Source: Tropicibacter sp. R16_0 (GTDB lineage Bacteria > Pseudomonadota > Alphaproteobacteria > Rhodobacterales > Rhodobacteraceae). From it: DNA of 64,000 bases. The translations under genes and the position numbers were made by a program. The DNA lies in the NCBI RefSeq assembly GCF_017743935.1, contig NZ_JAGHRE010000006.1:1-64000 (forward strand). Reading direction: 5' to 3'. The notes beneath the pieces are model-generated. The model saw only the letters and a program-made list of their open reading frames with translations. It made no database searches and was not told the DNA's origin. Below are positions 45,806 to 55,015 of the stretch, piece after piece; the first letter of the stretch is position 1, and each line of letters begins with the position of its first letter.

Positions 45806-46780
45806 TTAGAGATCACCGGTTTTCAGCAGGATCTGTTTCCAGATCGAGGTTTCATCAAACAGGGTGTATTCTTTACGCAGACCCCAGGGGCCAAATTCAG
45901 CCTGGCTGATGCCCAGCACAAAAACCTCGGCCCCGGTCGGCACGCCAAAAACGCCCCAGCCATCGTGTTTTCCGTGCAGCGTCCAACGGATCGCGGCGCG
46001 CGGCGGCATCATCGGATCGTCGCGGCCAATCTGGTGCTGGATCTTGAATTCTGCATTCGGGAAAGAAGCACGCAGCCCCATCCAAAACCGATCCACCGGA
46101 CCCCAGCTGTGCCCGGTTGTGCCACCGGGATATTCGGACAGGACGGCGCGGTCATACTCTGCCTGGATCGTGCCCATGTCGGCATTCATGATCCGGGTCA
46201 GAATGTCCGCGTATTTCTGGCCCCATTCGTTGTCATTGCCGTTGCCTTCATAGGGCCCAGGCTGCTCGTTTTCCGGCGTATATGGCTGAACACAGGCATC
46301 GGGCCCGCCCTCGCGCGCGATCAGGTCGCGGGCATAGTCCTTGGGATCCCAACCCATCTGCTGCACGATGGCGCTCTGATCGCGAATCAACCATTCGTCG
46401 TTGATCTGGTTGTTTATGGCGTGGCAGTCGGCAAGGATGCGATACACAAGCTTTTTGCCGGTCGCTTTACCATAAACACCGTCACCCATATGCGTCGCGG
46501 TGGACAGCAGGCGGTGCGACGAAAGCATGCCTTCTTCGGGAGTGCCCGACCAGATCACATCTTCACCCAATAAGGTACGATCCGGAAACTCGGCAAGGGT
46601 CGCCATCGTGGCAGCAATAACCCCCTGATTGCCAACCACCACCGATGCGGGTGAACGCACCACAATATCCGGCGCGTAGTAGTGGTGCAGGGTGGCAATA
46701 CCACGATCCTCCCAAATCTCTTTGGTAATCCCGATGATATAGTCCGGGAAATCTTTGAATTTGGGATCAAATCCCTTCAT
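45806..46780 (-). CDS. NTF2/SnoaL-like protein 1 (two domains)
   Basis: This 324-residue protein has two SnoaL-type (cone-shaped alpha+beta) halves, the second with VFGVPTGAEV in the place of the GIAPTGK motif of its relatives. SnoaL-like folds hold cyclases, isomerases, dehydratases and hydroxylases. The ATG at 46780 is preferred to one three codons upstream because it has a proper ribosome site (GAAGG) and overlaps the LacI stop by ATGA. Its function in this operon is unknown; three further relatives lie in the same locus. Confidence 0.78.
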   Translation of the reverse strand: MKGFDPKFKDFPDYIIGITKEIWEDRGIATLHHYYAPDIVVRSPASVVVGNQGVIAATMATLAEFPDRTLLGEDVIWSGTPEEGMLSSHRLLSTATHMGDGVYGKATGKKLVYRILADCHAINNQINDEWLIRDQSAIVQQMGWDPKDYARDLIAREGGPDACVQPYTPENEQPGPYEGNGNDNEWGQKYADILTRIMNADMGTIQAEYDRAVLSEYPGGTTGHSWGPVDRFWMGLRASFPNAEFKIQHQIGRDDPMMPPRAAIRWTLHGKHDGWGVFGVPTGAEVFVLGISQAEFGPWGLRKEYTLFDETSIWKQILLKTGDL

Positions 46781-47796
46781 GTCTTCCATCCTTCAGGTAT
46801 GCGGGCCGAGCCGCGAACAATCAGCGGTCCGTCAATCTCAACCCTGCGGGGGCGAGCATCGGCGTCCTCGATCTTGCTGAGCAGAATATCCACCGTTTCC
46901 GCGACCATGCGGTTGGCAGGCTGTCGAATTGTGGTCAGGTTGTAGGCTGGCCAAGAGGCAACGGTTACGTCGTCGTATCCAATGACTGAAACGTCCTGAG
47001 GAACCTTCAAGTCCATTTCGAACCGCAGCGTGTCCATCACGGAAATGGCCATATGATCGTTGGCCACAAAAACAGCATCCGGCGGGTCGGTTTCGAACAT
47101 CCTAAGCGTGGCTTGTCGGGCTTCTTCGGACAGAAAATTCCCGACCTCGCGGGCGTGCAACTCAACGCCAGCTTCATTCAGCGATGCAACGAACCCGGCT
47201 TCGCGATCCCGCTGGGTCGATGCACCTTCCCATCCGGCGATGTAGCCGATCTTCCTGTGCCCACCAGCCAATAGGAATTCGGCGGCCTTTCGTCCCCCGG
47301 CGATGTTGTCTGATGTCACCGACGACATCGCAGTGTCGTCTTGGGCTCGGTTGAACAGCACCATCGGTACGCCAGCGGTGCGGCAACGGTCAGACAGGTC
47401 CGATGACAATGCGACAGAAGCCGCAATGATGCCATCAACCTGGAAATCGAGAATTTCCTCGACCACATTGTCAATATTGCCCGCTTGGTGCGACGCCATG
47501 AAGATCAGCACGTGATAGCCACGCTCTTGCAGCGCGTTTGTCAGCTTTTCTAGCGCCTCGGGGTAGAACTGGTTGTTCAGATAAGCCACGACGAGGCCGA
47601 TGATCCGGCTTTTGCCAGACACCACGGCACGGGCCAAAACGTTTGGGCGATACCCCAGTTCCTTGGCCGCCTTTCTTACTTTTTCCACTGTTTTCTTGGA
47701 CGCTGACGCCCCGGGCGTGAAAACACGACTGACCGCCGATTGGCTGACCCCTGCAAGGCGGGCAACTTCCATGGATGTAACTTTCTGCGTCGCCAT
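46777..47796 (-). CDS. LacI-family regulator of the SnoaL/ABC operon
   Basis: This 339-residue LacI/GalR-type protein has the HTH (VSQSAVSRVF) and a full PBP-like effector domain ending in GLIVRGSARIPEG-type sequence. It sits inside the operon it probably controls, overlapping the SDR gene upstream and the SnoaL gene downstream by ATGA. Two palindromes of the form TGCANNCGNNTGCA stand between the operon and the divergent SnoaL/amidohydrolase pair and are likely its operators. The effector is unknown. Confidence 0.88.
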   Translation of the reverse strand: MATQKVTSMEVARLAGVSQSAVSRVFTPGASASKKTVEKVRKAAKELGYRPNVLARAVVSGKSRIIGLVVAYLNNQFYPEALEKLTNALQERGYHVLIFMASHQAGNIDNVVEEILDFQVDGIIAASVALSSDLSDRCRTAGVPMVLFNRAQDDTAMSSVTSDNIAGGRKAAEFLLAGGHRKIGYIAGWEGASTQRDREAGFVASLNEAGVELHAREVGNFLSEEARQATLRMFETDPPDAVFVANDHMAISVMDTLRFEMDLKVPQDVSVIGYDDVTVASWPAYNLTTIRQPANRMVAETVDILLSKIEDADARPRRVEIDGPLIVRGSARIPEGWKT

Positions 47797-48563
47797 CAGT
47801 CTGCCGTCCAACCTCCGTCCACCATCAAGGCCGTACCGGTCACCAATGCAGACGCATCAGATGCCAGATAGACGACAGCCCCCATGATATCCTCGATCTC
47901 TCCAGGGCGGCCCAGCTTGATCTTGTCCAAAATCCACGAGCGCTTGTCAGGGTCGTCAAACGTCGATCTGGTCAGGTCTGTCAGGATAAAGGTGGGGCAG
48001 ATCGTGTTGACGCGGATTTTTGCAGGCCCGAATTCCAGCGCCATCGCCTTGGAGAACCCTTCGACCGCGAACTTCGACGCGCAATAGACCGCACGCTCGC
48101 GACCACCGACATGGCCCATCTGGCTGGAGATGTTGATCAGTGACCCTGGGCGTCCTGCATCGAGCAAACCTTTGGCAACGGCCTGGGTCAGAAAATAGGC
48201 ACCTTTGACATTCACCCCCATAACGGCGTCGAAATCCTCCGGCTGCGTATCGACCGCCTTACCGTGACGGGCCAGTCCCGCCGAGTTCAGCAGAATGTCG
48301 AACGGCCCATTCTGCGCCACGGCTTCAGTTGTTGCGGCCACGTCCGAAACATCCAGCTCCAGAGCCTCTGCCAACCACCCCCGCGCCGACATTTCCTGCG
48401 CGATGTCTTGCAGCGCATCTTTGCGACGCGCTGCCAATGTGACCTCAGCACCATGTTCCGCCAGCGCCACGGCACAGGCCATGCCGATGCCGGACGAAGC
48501 TCCGGCAACCAACGCGCACTTGCCGCTCAAGTTGAAACTGGGGGTGCTGGGGAATTGGGGCAT
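47796..48563 (-). CDS. SDR-family oxidoreductase of the SnoaL/ABC operon
   Basis: This 255-residue SDR has the cofactor loop GASSGIGMACAV, then NSAGLARHG in place of NNAG, and the catalytic YxxxK in YCASK. The start at 48563 sits one base after the TGA of the second SnoaL-like gene. It overlaps the LacI gene downstream by ATGA. It probably acts on a hydroxyl or keto group of the operon's substrate, but which one cannot be read from the sequence. Confidence 0.87.
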   Translation of the reverse strand: MPQFPSTPSFNLSGKCALVAGASSGIGMACAVALAEHGAEVTLAARRKDALQDIAQEMSARGWLAEALELDVSDVAATTEAVAQNGPFDILLNSAGLARHGKAVDTQPEDFDAVMGVNVKGAYFLTQAVAKGLLDAGRPGSLINISSQMGHVGGRERAVYCASKFAVEGFSKAMALEFGPAKIRVNTICPTFILTDLTRSTFDDPDKRSWILDKIKLGRPGEIEDIMGAVVYLASDASALVTGTALMVDGGWTAD

Positions 48564-48564
48564 A

Positions 48565-49617
48565 TCAGACCTCGCCGACCGGGAACGGAATTGAGCCCTG
48601 AACGCGCGCCTTGTTGAATTCGCGCAGTCGGGCAAAGACATCTACGCCCAATTGCCGATAAGCGTCCAGAATGTCGACAGTGACCCAGTTTTCACGGATC
48701 TTGCCGTTTTCCAGTCGCCAGAAATCCAAGCTGCGCATGGTGATCCGCTTGCCCGAAGGCGCAATACCCATCCAGCCGTCGTGGGTCACGGTCTGGATCA
48801 TGTCAGGCCAACCCGTCACGGCGGCGTATTCGCCATCGCCAAAGAAGTGGTATTCGATCTCGTCGATATACTGACCGCGATCCGGCATCCCGTTCAGGAA
48901 CGGGATCTGGTGCCAATTTCGGAAGCCCGAAATGCCGCGCCCGGTGCCGATGCCCGCGGGCCCGTACCAGTTCATCCGTTCATGCCAGAACTTCGGCATC
49001 TCCATCACCTCGGGTCCACCCTGCGAGGGATGTTTCTTGAGGTGTTCCAGCATCGACACGATGTGATCGCACGAGGTCTGCGCTTGCGCCTCGTTCCACG
49101 GACCCGGCACCAGACCGTCATGGGTCGCAGGCCCCGGAATGCAGTATTCCAGCCCCAGCGACGGCGCCATGGGCCAGGTTTTGGCCTGGATCATCACCTC
49201 GGGGATGTCCCAGATGGTCTGGATCTCGACCACCTTGCCGCCTTCGAACCGGTAGAACTCGTGGAAGCGCATATGGGTCAGGTGTCCGGTGGGCGGAATG
49301 TCCAGCCAGGGCGCAACGAGCGTGCCGTAGTAGTGGCCGCCACAACCGATCCAGTCGCCGCCATGTTCGGTGCGCCCGCCCATCACGATCCAATCGCGCC
49401 GCTCTAGATCTGGCATCGACGCCAGCAGCGGCGCATAGCAGTGCTCATAGAGTTCATTCGGCCCGGTCAGATCGCCAAAAGGATGGCACATATGCACCAC
49501 CGCATCCGGTGCAATCAGCGCCTCCAGCGCGGCGCGCACGCCCGCTTCGTCAAAGTCATACATCGCCGCTCTCAGCGGGGCGATCAGCTCTTTGTGTTGA
49601 GTATGGATATCACTCAT
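48565..49617 (-). CDS. NTF2/SnoaL-like protein 2 (two domains)
   Basis: This 350-residue protein has two SnoaL-type halves. The second half carries WYGPAGIG, GIAPSGKRI and NWVTVDILDAYRQLGVD, and similar segments occur in SnoaL-like proteins 3 and 4 of this locus, so the three are related copies. Acidic and aromatic residues line the expected cone. It is coupled to the SDR gene downstream with a one-base gap, and the HpsN/HisD-like gene lies 66 bases upstream. The reaction is unknown; cyclase, dehydratase or isomerase activity is possible. Confidence 0.78.
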   Translation of the reverse strand: MSDIHTQHKELIAPLRAAMYDFDEAGVRAALEALIAPDAVVHMCHPFGDLTGPNELYEHCYAPLLASMPDLERRDWIVMGGRTEHGGDWIGCGGHYYGTLVAPWLDIPPTGHLTHMRFHEFYRFEGGKVVEIQTIWDIPEVMIQAKTWPMAPSLGLEYCIPGPATHDGLVPGPWNEAQAQTSCDHIVSMLEHLKKHPSQGGPEVMEMPKFWHERMNWYGPAGIGTGRGISGFRNWHQIPFLNGMPDRGQYIDEIEYHFFGDGEYAAVTGWPDMIQTVTHDGWMGIAPSGKRITMRSLDFWRLENGKIRENWVTVDILDAYRQLGVDVFARLREFNKARVQGSIPFPVGEV

Positions 49618-49683
49618 GGTCTTCTTCTGATTACAAATGTCCCGAGGCGCGCGAGGGGATGACCCCTCGCCCCAAACCTGTCT

Positions 49684-51015
49684 TTATTCGGCGGCATCGC
49701 GATACGGTGCGCCTTCGCCGTAGGGGACGTTGATCCCGCCATAGCGACGCACCCGAACGTTGCATTGTTCCGCGTGACCCACGAACCCTTCCAGCATGCA
49801 TAGACGCGAGCCGTATTCGCCGATCATGGTCGCCGCCTCATCGGTCAACACCTTCTGATAGCTGTGCGTTTTCAGATACTTGCCAACCCAAAGCCCACCG
49901 GTATAACGCCCCGCCTTCTTGGTCGGCAGGGTGTGGTTGGTACCGATCACCTTGTCGCCGTTGGACACATTGGTCCGCGCCCCCAGGAACAGCGCGCCGT
50001 AGCAGGTCATGTTCTCAAGGAACCAATCGTCGCGATCGGTCATCACCTGCACATGCTCGGATGCGATATCGTCTGCCACCTGCAGCATCTCGTCATAGGT
50101 GTCGCAAACGATCACTTCGCCGTATTCCTCCCAGCTGACGCGTGCGGTGTCGGCGGTGGGCAGGATGCCCAAGATTCGATCAACCTCGGCCAGTGTCTCT
50201 TCGGCCAGCTTGCGCGAATTGGTCAGCAGCACGCAGGGTGAGTTGTATCCATGCTCGGCCTGTCCCAAGAGATCCGTTGCGCAAAGCTCGGCATCGGCGG
50301 CAGTCTCATCGGCGATCACCATGGTCTCGGTCGGACCGGCAAACAGGTCGATGCCCACACGACCAAAGAGTTGGCGCTTGGCTTCGGCCACAAATGCGTT
50401 TCCAGGGCCAACCAGCATATGAACCGGCTCGATGGTCTCAGTCCCGATGGCCATTGCGCCGATGGCCTGAATGCCACCCATCACATAGATCTCGTGCGCG
50501 CCACCCAGATGCATGGCCGCGATAACAGCCGCATTGGGCTTGCCGTTGAATGGCGGAGTGCAAGCAATGATGCGCGGCACGCCCGCCACCGAAGCCGTTG
50601 CCACCGACATATGGGCCGAGGCCACCATCGGGAATTTGCCACCTGGCACGTAACAACCCACCGACTGCACTGGAATGTTCTTGTGGCCCAGGATCACGCC
50701 TGGCAGGGTTTCCACCTCGATATCCAGCATCGAGTCTCGCTGTGCCTGGGCGAAGTTGCGCACTTGCTCTTGGGCAAACTTGATATCTGCCAACTCGCGG
50801 TCGGTCAGCGAGGCGATCAGTGCATCGATTTCGCTCTGGCTCAAACGAAAGCTTGCAGGGGAGTAGTTGTCGAACTTCTCCGACAACTCGCGCACGGCTG
50901 TGTCACCCCGGGTTTCGATGTCTTTCAGCGTCGCCTCGACCACAGCCCGGGTCTTGGCGTCGTCCTCGGCACGCTCTGCCTGGTCCTTGCCACGTTTCAG
51001 ATATTCGATGGTCAT
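49684..51015 (-). CDS. Histidinol-dehydrogenase-family NAD-dependent dehydrogenase (HpsN-like)
   Basis: This 443-residue enzyme keeps the HisD zinc and catalytic residues: Gln and His in GQAEHG, Glu-His in ASEHVQV, Asp in NGDKVIG, and the late His in EGFVGHAEQ. It also has [15 protein letters not shown], which fits the HpsN branch (sulfopropanediol 3-dehydrogenase, which oxidises DHPS to sulfolactate) better than HisD. The start at 51015 follows GAGGACGAG. The operon has no his genes, so it oxidises an alcohol to the acid in two steps on an unknown polyol or sulfonate. Which one is inference. Confidence 0.82.
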   Translation of the reverse strand: MTIEYLKRGKDQAERAEDDAKTRAVVEATLKDIETRGDTAVRELSEKFDNYSPASFRLSQSEIDALIASLTDRELADIKFAQEQVRNFAQAQRDSMLDIEVETLPGVILGHKNIPVQSVGCYVPGGKFPMVASAHMSVATASVAGVPRIIACTPPFNGKPNAAVIAAMHLGGAHEIYVMGGIQAIGAMAIGTETIEPVHMLVGPGNAFVAEAKRQLFGRVGIDLFAGPTETMVIADETAADAELCATDLLGQAEHGYNSPCVLLTNSRKLAEETLAEVDRILGILPTADTARVSWEEYGEVIVCDTYDEMLQVADDIASEHVQVMTDRDDWFLENMTCYGALFLGARTNVSNGDKVIGTNHTLPTKKAGRYTGGLWVGKYLKTHSYQKVLTDEAATMIGEYGSRLCMLEGFVGHAEQCNVRVRRYGGINVPYGEGAPYRDAAE

Positions 51016-51038
51016 TTTCTCGTCCTCGTTTGTCGGGC

Positions 51039-51569
51039 TCAATTTTCGGGCCGCGGCGGGGTCTTCTCGCCACGGTCAAATGCTTCCCAGCCCTGGCCGT
51101 TGAACAGATCAACGCCAAGCTGAGCGGCAACATGGGCGAAATCGACGTTCACCCAGTTGTCGACAATCTTTCCATCCACGACTTTCCAAAAGTCCATGTA
51201 CCGGATTTCCACCCGCTTTCCGGTGGGCGCGATGCCAAGAAACTCGCCTGAGTGGGTGGCTTCCTGACGGCCAAAAGCGGCGGCCCATTCGCCCATGTAA
51301 AGGCGCGCCTCATCGATGCAGGTCTTGTCGCTGAATGCCGCCTGAAACGGACGCTGCCAGTTGTCTTGGAACTCTTGCAAGCCGGTCTTGGTGCCGCAGC
51401 CCTGGTTCCCCATCCAGCGGAAACCCTGAGTGAAGAACTCGCCGATGTCATCGATACGGTGGTCATTCAGACCGTCCACCATGCCTTCGATCACGGCGCG
51501 GGTCTCTTCGGTTTTGCTCATGTCCGTGTCGCGGGTTAACACGGCCTGTTCGGGGCGGGATCCTTTCAT
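51039..51569 (-). CDS. NTF2/SnoaL-like protein 3 (one domain)
   Basis: This 176-residue single-domain protein matches the C-terminal halves of SnoaL-like proteins 2 and 4: [18 protein letters not shown] and [17 protein letters not shown]. Its start at 51569 has an excellent ribosome site (GAAAGGAG). It lies between the permease genes and the HpsN/HisD-like gene (23 bases apart). It may be a partner subunit or an independent enzyme; no function can be fixed. Confidence 0.78.
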   Translation of the reverse strand: MKGSRPEQAVLTRDTDMSKTEETRAVIEGMVDGLNDHRIDDIGEFFTQGFRWMGNQGCGTKTGLQEFQDNWQRPFQAAFSDKTCIDEARLYMGEWAAAFGRQEATHSGEFLGIAPTGKRVEIRYMDFWKVVDGKIVDNWVNVDFAHVAAQLGVDLFNGQGWEAFDRGEKTPPRPEN

Positions 51570-51693
51570 CGGGATACTCCTTTCAAGATGCGTTGGGATT
51601 GGTCTGGGATCAGCTCGCACCGATCCAGAAAATCCCTGGGCATCCTGTTGAGAGCAGGGTGGCGCCCCATCGCGCCATGCCGGGCGGTTGAAC

Positions 51694-52575
51694 TCATCCC
51701 TTCACTGCCCCTGCGGTCAGACCAGATACAATCTGGCGCTGGAAAAACAGGATCAGCACGAACAGAGGCGCTGTCACCGAGACCACCGAGGCCACCGCAT
51801 ACATTACCTTGCCTTCAACCTGGGTGGTGCCCATGAAGCTGTTGATGGCCGGGATGATGGTCTCGTTCTCTTCGCTCAACAGCATCACCGCGACGGTAAA
51901 GTCGTTGTAGGCGAGCAGGAAGCTGAACAGACCAGTGGTGATCACGCCGGGCCACATGACCGGGACGATCACATGCCAGAAGGCCTGGAACCGGGTGCAG
52001 CCATCGACCATGGCGCTTTCGTCCATGTCCTTGGGAATGTTCTTGAAGAACGAATGCAGCATCCACAGGGTGAACGGCTGGTTGATCGCCACAAGCACAA
52101 TGATTGTTGTCGGCAGGATGCCCCAGACGTTCCACTCAAAGAACCAAAGCAGGTAACCGGATACGAGCGTCATATGTGGCATTGCACGAAAGATCAGCGC
52201 GGCCATCAGGATCCAAAAGGCATATTTGAACCCCGACCGCGCCAGCGCATATCCACCCAGCGTGCCGAAGGTCAAAGAGATCACCACCGTAAAGAACACG
52301 ACGATGCCGGTGTTCTTGAAGTTGAACCAGAAATCTTCGAGCACCCAGGCACCATAGTACCCTTGGCCGGTAAAGGCCCCGCCTGTTTGTTCGATGGTGT
52401 TGGTTCCCCACAATGCATTCGTCCAGTCCGCCTTGGACAGGAAGTCCGCCTGCACCTTGAAGCTTCCCCAGAAGGTCCAGAAGAAAGGGAATGCTGCGAG
52501 GATCAACCAGAATGCAACAAAGGCGTAAGAGAACAGTTTCAGCGGTGTCATGCGGGATTGTGCTTTGGTCGCCAT
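51694..52575 (-). CDS. ABC transporter permease, MalG type
   Basis: This 293-residue membrane protein has six expected transmembrane segments and the EAA loop in SAMVDGCTRFQAFWHVIVPVM, where Gly-Cys-Thr stands in the usual ATPase-coupling position. It pairs with the MalF-type permease gene ten bases upstream. It belongs to carbohydrate-type (CUT1) importers, which bring in sugars, glycerol-3-phosphate and small polyols. The gene ends about 125 bases from SnoaL-like gene 3. Confidence 0.9.
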   Translation of the reverse strand: MATKAQSRMTPLKLFSYAFVAFWLILAAFPFFWTFWGSFKVQADFLSKADWTNALWGTNTIEQTGGAFTGQGYYGAWVLEDFWFNFKNTGIVVFFTVVISLTFGTLGGYALARSGFKYAFWILMAALIFRAMPHMTLVSGYLLWFFEWNVWGILPTTIIVLVAINQPFTLWMLHSFFKNIPKDMDESAMVDGCTRFQAFWHVIVPVMWPGVITTGLFSFLLAYNDFTVAVMLLSEENETIIPAINSFMGTTQVEGKVMYAVASVVSVTAPLFVLILFFQRQIVSGLTAGAVKG

Positions 52576-52585
52576 GATCTTGTCC

Positions 52586-53617
52586 TCAGTGAGATTTGCG
52601 GGTGAAGTCGCGCCAGGTGCGGATCAGCACAGGCATCATCAGGATGACCACAAGGAAGATGGTGATCAGGGACGTTGCACCGGCTGAACCATAGAGTGGA
52701 TTGCCGCTTTCGCGCAGGTCGTTGAAGATGATCCAGCTGAGCGAGCGGGCATGCGCCTCGGCCGAGAAACTGACGATCGGCTCAAAGACCCGTAGGTTGT
52801 CCATGATCAGCATCAGCGTCACGAAGGTGACCAAAGGCATCAGGTGGGGCACGATCACATGGACCATGCGCTGCCACTTGCTGGCACCATCGATCTGAGC
52901 CGCTTCCATTGTGTCTTCGGGTACGGTCTGCAGCCCGGCATAGAAGGTGATGAAGCTGAACGGCAGCGTGTGCCAGACACCATAGACCATCAACATGAAC
53001 CACATCAGCGGTGTCGACGCCTTGAGGCTGAGCGACGGATCATCAAACACGTTCTGAATCGTCGCACCAATGACCCCGTCGCCATCAACCATCCAGAACA
53101 GGATCAGCGAGCCAACCAGCGGAGTGACCAGGAATGGCAACAGCGAGACAAATATCGCGGGCCCTTTCAGAACGCGCGGCAGATTGTTTACCCCAACCGC
53201 AACGGCCATCCCAAGGATCAGCACAAGCGGGGTCACGATGAAGGTATATGCCAGGGTAAAAGCAAGGGCATTGTAGAACGGAAGGTTGTAAACCTTGTTC
53301 CCAAACTCGCCAAAAGTCTCTGAGTTTGCCCAGGCCTCTCCGATATCCGCGATCGCCAAATGAGAGCGGTTGAAATAGGTCCCGAGCCCGTTGAACCTGC
53401 CCAAAGGTGCCTCTTCACGAAGCTTTTGAGTGGCTTCGACGTCGACGGCTGTCGACTCCTTGCATCCGAACGGTCCGCAGTTTTCGGAAACGACAAGGAC
53501 CTGTTCGTGCTCGACATAGAGCGATTGAATGAAGACCGAGACAATTGGCAGAGCTATGAAAAGGATCATCGCTGACAGCGTTGGTAGGATGAACCAGAAA
53601 AAGGTGCGATGCTTCAT
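52586..53617 (-). CDS. ABC transporter permease, MalF type
   Basis: This 343-residue membrane protein has a large loop after the first membrane segment (residues about 35-95, holding CGPFGCKESTAVD) and the EAA motif EAAQIDGASKWQRM. The extra cysteines in the loop may form a disulfide in the periplasm. It is upstream of the MalG-type gene and downstream of the binding-protein gene, with a perfect hairpin in between. Family is clear, substrate not. Confidence 0.9.
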   Translation of the reverse strand: MKHRTFFWFILPTLSAMILFIALPIVSVFIQSLYVEHEQVLVVSENCGPFGCKESTAVDVEATQKLREEAPLGRFNGLGTYFNRSHLAIADIGEAWANSETFGEFGNKVYNLPFYNALAFTLAYTFIVTPLVLILGMAVAVGVNNLPRVLKGPAIFVSLLPFLVTPLVGSLILFWMVDGDGVIGATIQNVFDDPSLSLKASTPLMWFMLMVYGVWHTLPFSFITFYAGLQTVPEDTMEAAQIDGASKWQRMVHVIVPHLMPLVTFVTLMLIMDNLRVFEPIVSFSAEAHARSLSWIIFNDLRESGNPLYGSAGATSLITIFLVVILMMPVLIRTWRDFTRKSH

Positions 53618-53654
53618 GGTTATGTTCCCGGTCGATCATTCGAATTGAAAAGAG

Positions 53655-53676
53655 GGAGGCCGCTATGGCGGCCTCC
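53655..53676 (-). other. Hairpin after the binding-protein gene
   Basis: GGAGGCCGC and GCGGCCTCC form a perfect nine-pair stem with a four-base loop, 11 bases after the binding-protein stop and before the permease. No T run follows. Such hairpins often keep binding-protein mRNA more abundant than permease mRNA. Confidence 0.65.
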
Positions 53677-53686
53677 AACTGGGGCG

Positions 53687-54931
53687 TTACTGAAGGAAAC
53701 CCGCTTCTTTTGCGGCGGTGACATAAGCCGCTTCGACATCCGCCAGCGCCTGTTCTGCGCTTTCGTTGCCTTTCAGGAAGTCCGTCAGCTCGTTGCCCAA
53801 TGCACCGTGCATCAGACCGATCTGCGGGATCATTGGGTAAGGCGCGGCGCCACCGCTGGCCGTTTGCGCGACACCCGCTGCCGCCGCTCCGGGCTTGAAC
53901 CCTTCGAGCAGCCAGACCGCATCGTCATTATTTGCTGCCACCATTTCCGGTGTCAGTGCGCTGGCCAGTGCGGCAAAGGAAGCTTCTGCTTCCTCGTCCG
54001 ACACATTGGACGAGATGGTGAAGCCATCCCACCACAGGGTCGCACCGGGCCTACCACCGGGCTCAACCGACGGGGCCGCAGACAAAACAGTGTTCGAGGT
54101 CACGGCTTCGGTCGAACCTTCGTCGTCCAGAATTGGCGCACCGCGGGATCCCCACATGATACCCAATGCGGCCTTGTCAGCCTCCCACAGACCCTGGGTC
54201 TCGTTCGAGGCCTGGGTCAGGTGATCCGGATGAGCATATTCCGCCATCGCCTTGAGCGTGTTCAGAGCAGCGATCCCTTCGGGGCTGTTGACCGACGGCT
54301 CGGCGGTGCCGGGTTTGAAGAACTGACCGCCATGCGCCATGAACACCATGTTAAAGGATTCACCCACGTTCCAACCGGTCTTCATGTTCATCACAATCGG
54401 ATGCTCCATGATACCCGCCTCGCGAATGGCTTTTGCGGCAGCAATAACTTCGTCGTAGGTGGACGGAACAGTATCGATACCAACCTGCGCCAGGATATCC
54501 TTGCGCGAGAACAAGTGCTGCGAGTTGGCCATGAACGCAATCGCCATGACGTTGCCGTCGATTGTGACCTTAAGGTTGTCAGGAATATTTTGACCGTACT
54601 TTTCAACAAGGTCATTGAGAGGGCGCACAAGCCCGTCGTTCATCAACTGTGTAAGGGTCGCGTTTGCCACGATCACGCTGGTGTATTCAGCCGGGTTCGG
54701 TGTCAGGGCAGCGTTCATGATCTGACGTGCTTCGGTCGTGTGGTTGCGGCTGAACTCGGACGCAGCGCTGCCGCAGTTTTCTTCGGCAGTTCCAGCAACC
54801 GCGTGGATCGCGGGAAAGTCCGAGGCCAAGATGCGGATCGACTGCCCCTCAGGGCCGCAACCGGCTGCGAATGCCGTACTTCCCATGAGTGCCGTGGCGA
54901 CTCCTGCAAGAGCAATTTTCTTCAAGAACAT
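53687..54931 (-). CDS. ABC transporter substrate-binding protein, carbohydrate type
   Basis: This 414-residue periplasmic protein has a Sec signal peptide (MFLKKIALAGVATALMGS..., cleavage after AFA). The mature chain begins AGCGPEG and has the layout of CUT1-type solute-binding proteins (SBP_bac_1 type), with a hinge Trp-rich segment GATLWWDGFT. Two cysteines (in GCGPEG and ENCGS) could pair. The leader before the start contains two mutually exclusive hairpins, one next to the ribosome site GGGAGG. It should deliver the substrate of this locus to the permeases; the ligand is unknown. Confidence 0.9.
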   Translation of the reverse strand: MFLKKIALAGVATALMGSTAFAAGCGPEGQSIRILASDFPAIHAVAGTAEENCGSAASEFSRNHTTEARQIMNAALTPNPAEYTSVIVANATLTQLMNDGLVRPLNDLVEKYGQNIPDNLKVTIDGNVMAIAFMANSQHLFSRKDILAQVGIDTVPSTYDEVIAAAKAIREAGIMEHPIVMNMKTGWNVGESFNMVFMAHGGQFFKPGTAEPSVNSPEGIAALNTLKAMAEYAHPDHLTQASNETQGLWEADKAALGIMWGSRGAPILDDEGSTEAVTSNTVLSAAPSVEPGGRPGATLWWDGFTISSNVSDEEAEASFAALASALTPEMVAANNDDAVWLLEGFKPGAAAAGVAQTASGGAAPYPMIPQIGLMHGALGNELTDFLKGNESAEQALADVEAAYVTAAKEAGFLQ

Positions 54932-54941
54932 TAGATTTCCT

Positions 54942-54979
54942 CCCGTTAGAGAACGGGTGCATCTTCGAAGTCTGCACCC
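54942..54979 (-). promoter_or_regulatory. Overlapping hairpins in the leader of the binding-protein gene
   Basis: On the mRNA (minus strand) GGGTGCA pairs with TGCACCC (54979-54955), and CCCGTT pairs with AACGGG (54957-54942). The CCC of the two is shared, so only one can form. The second ends directly on the ribosome site GGGAGG of the binding-protein gene and would partly hide it. This is seen in the sequence; regulation by it is inference. Confidence 0.45.
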
Positions 54980-55015
54980 AATTGAGACCCGCTTTGGCGG
55001 ATTTTGCTTCAGGGG

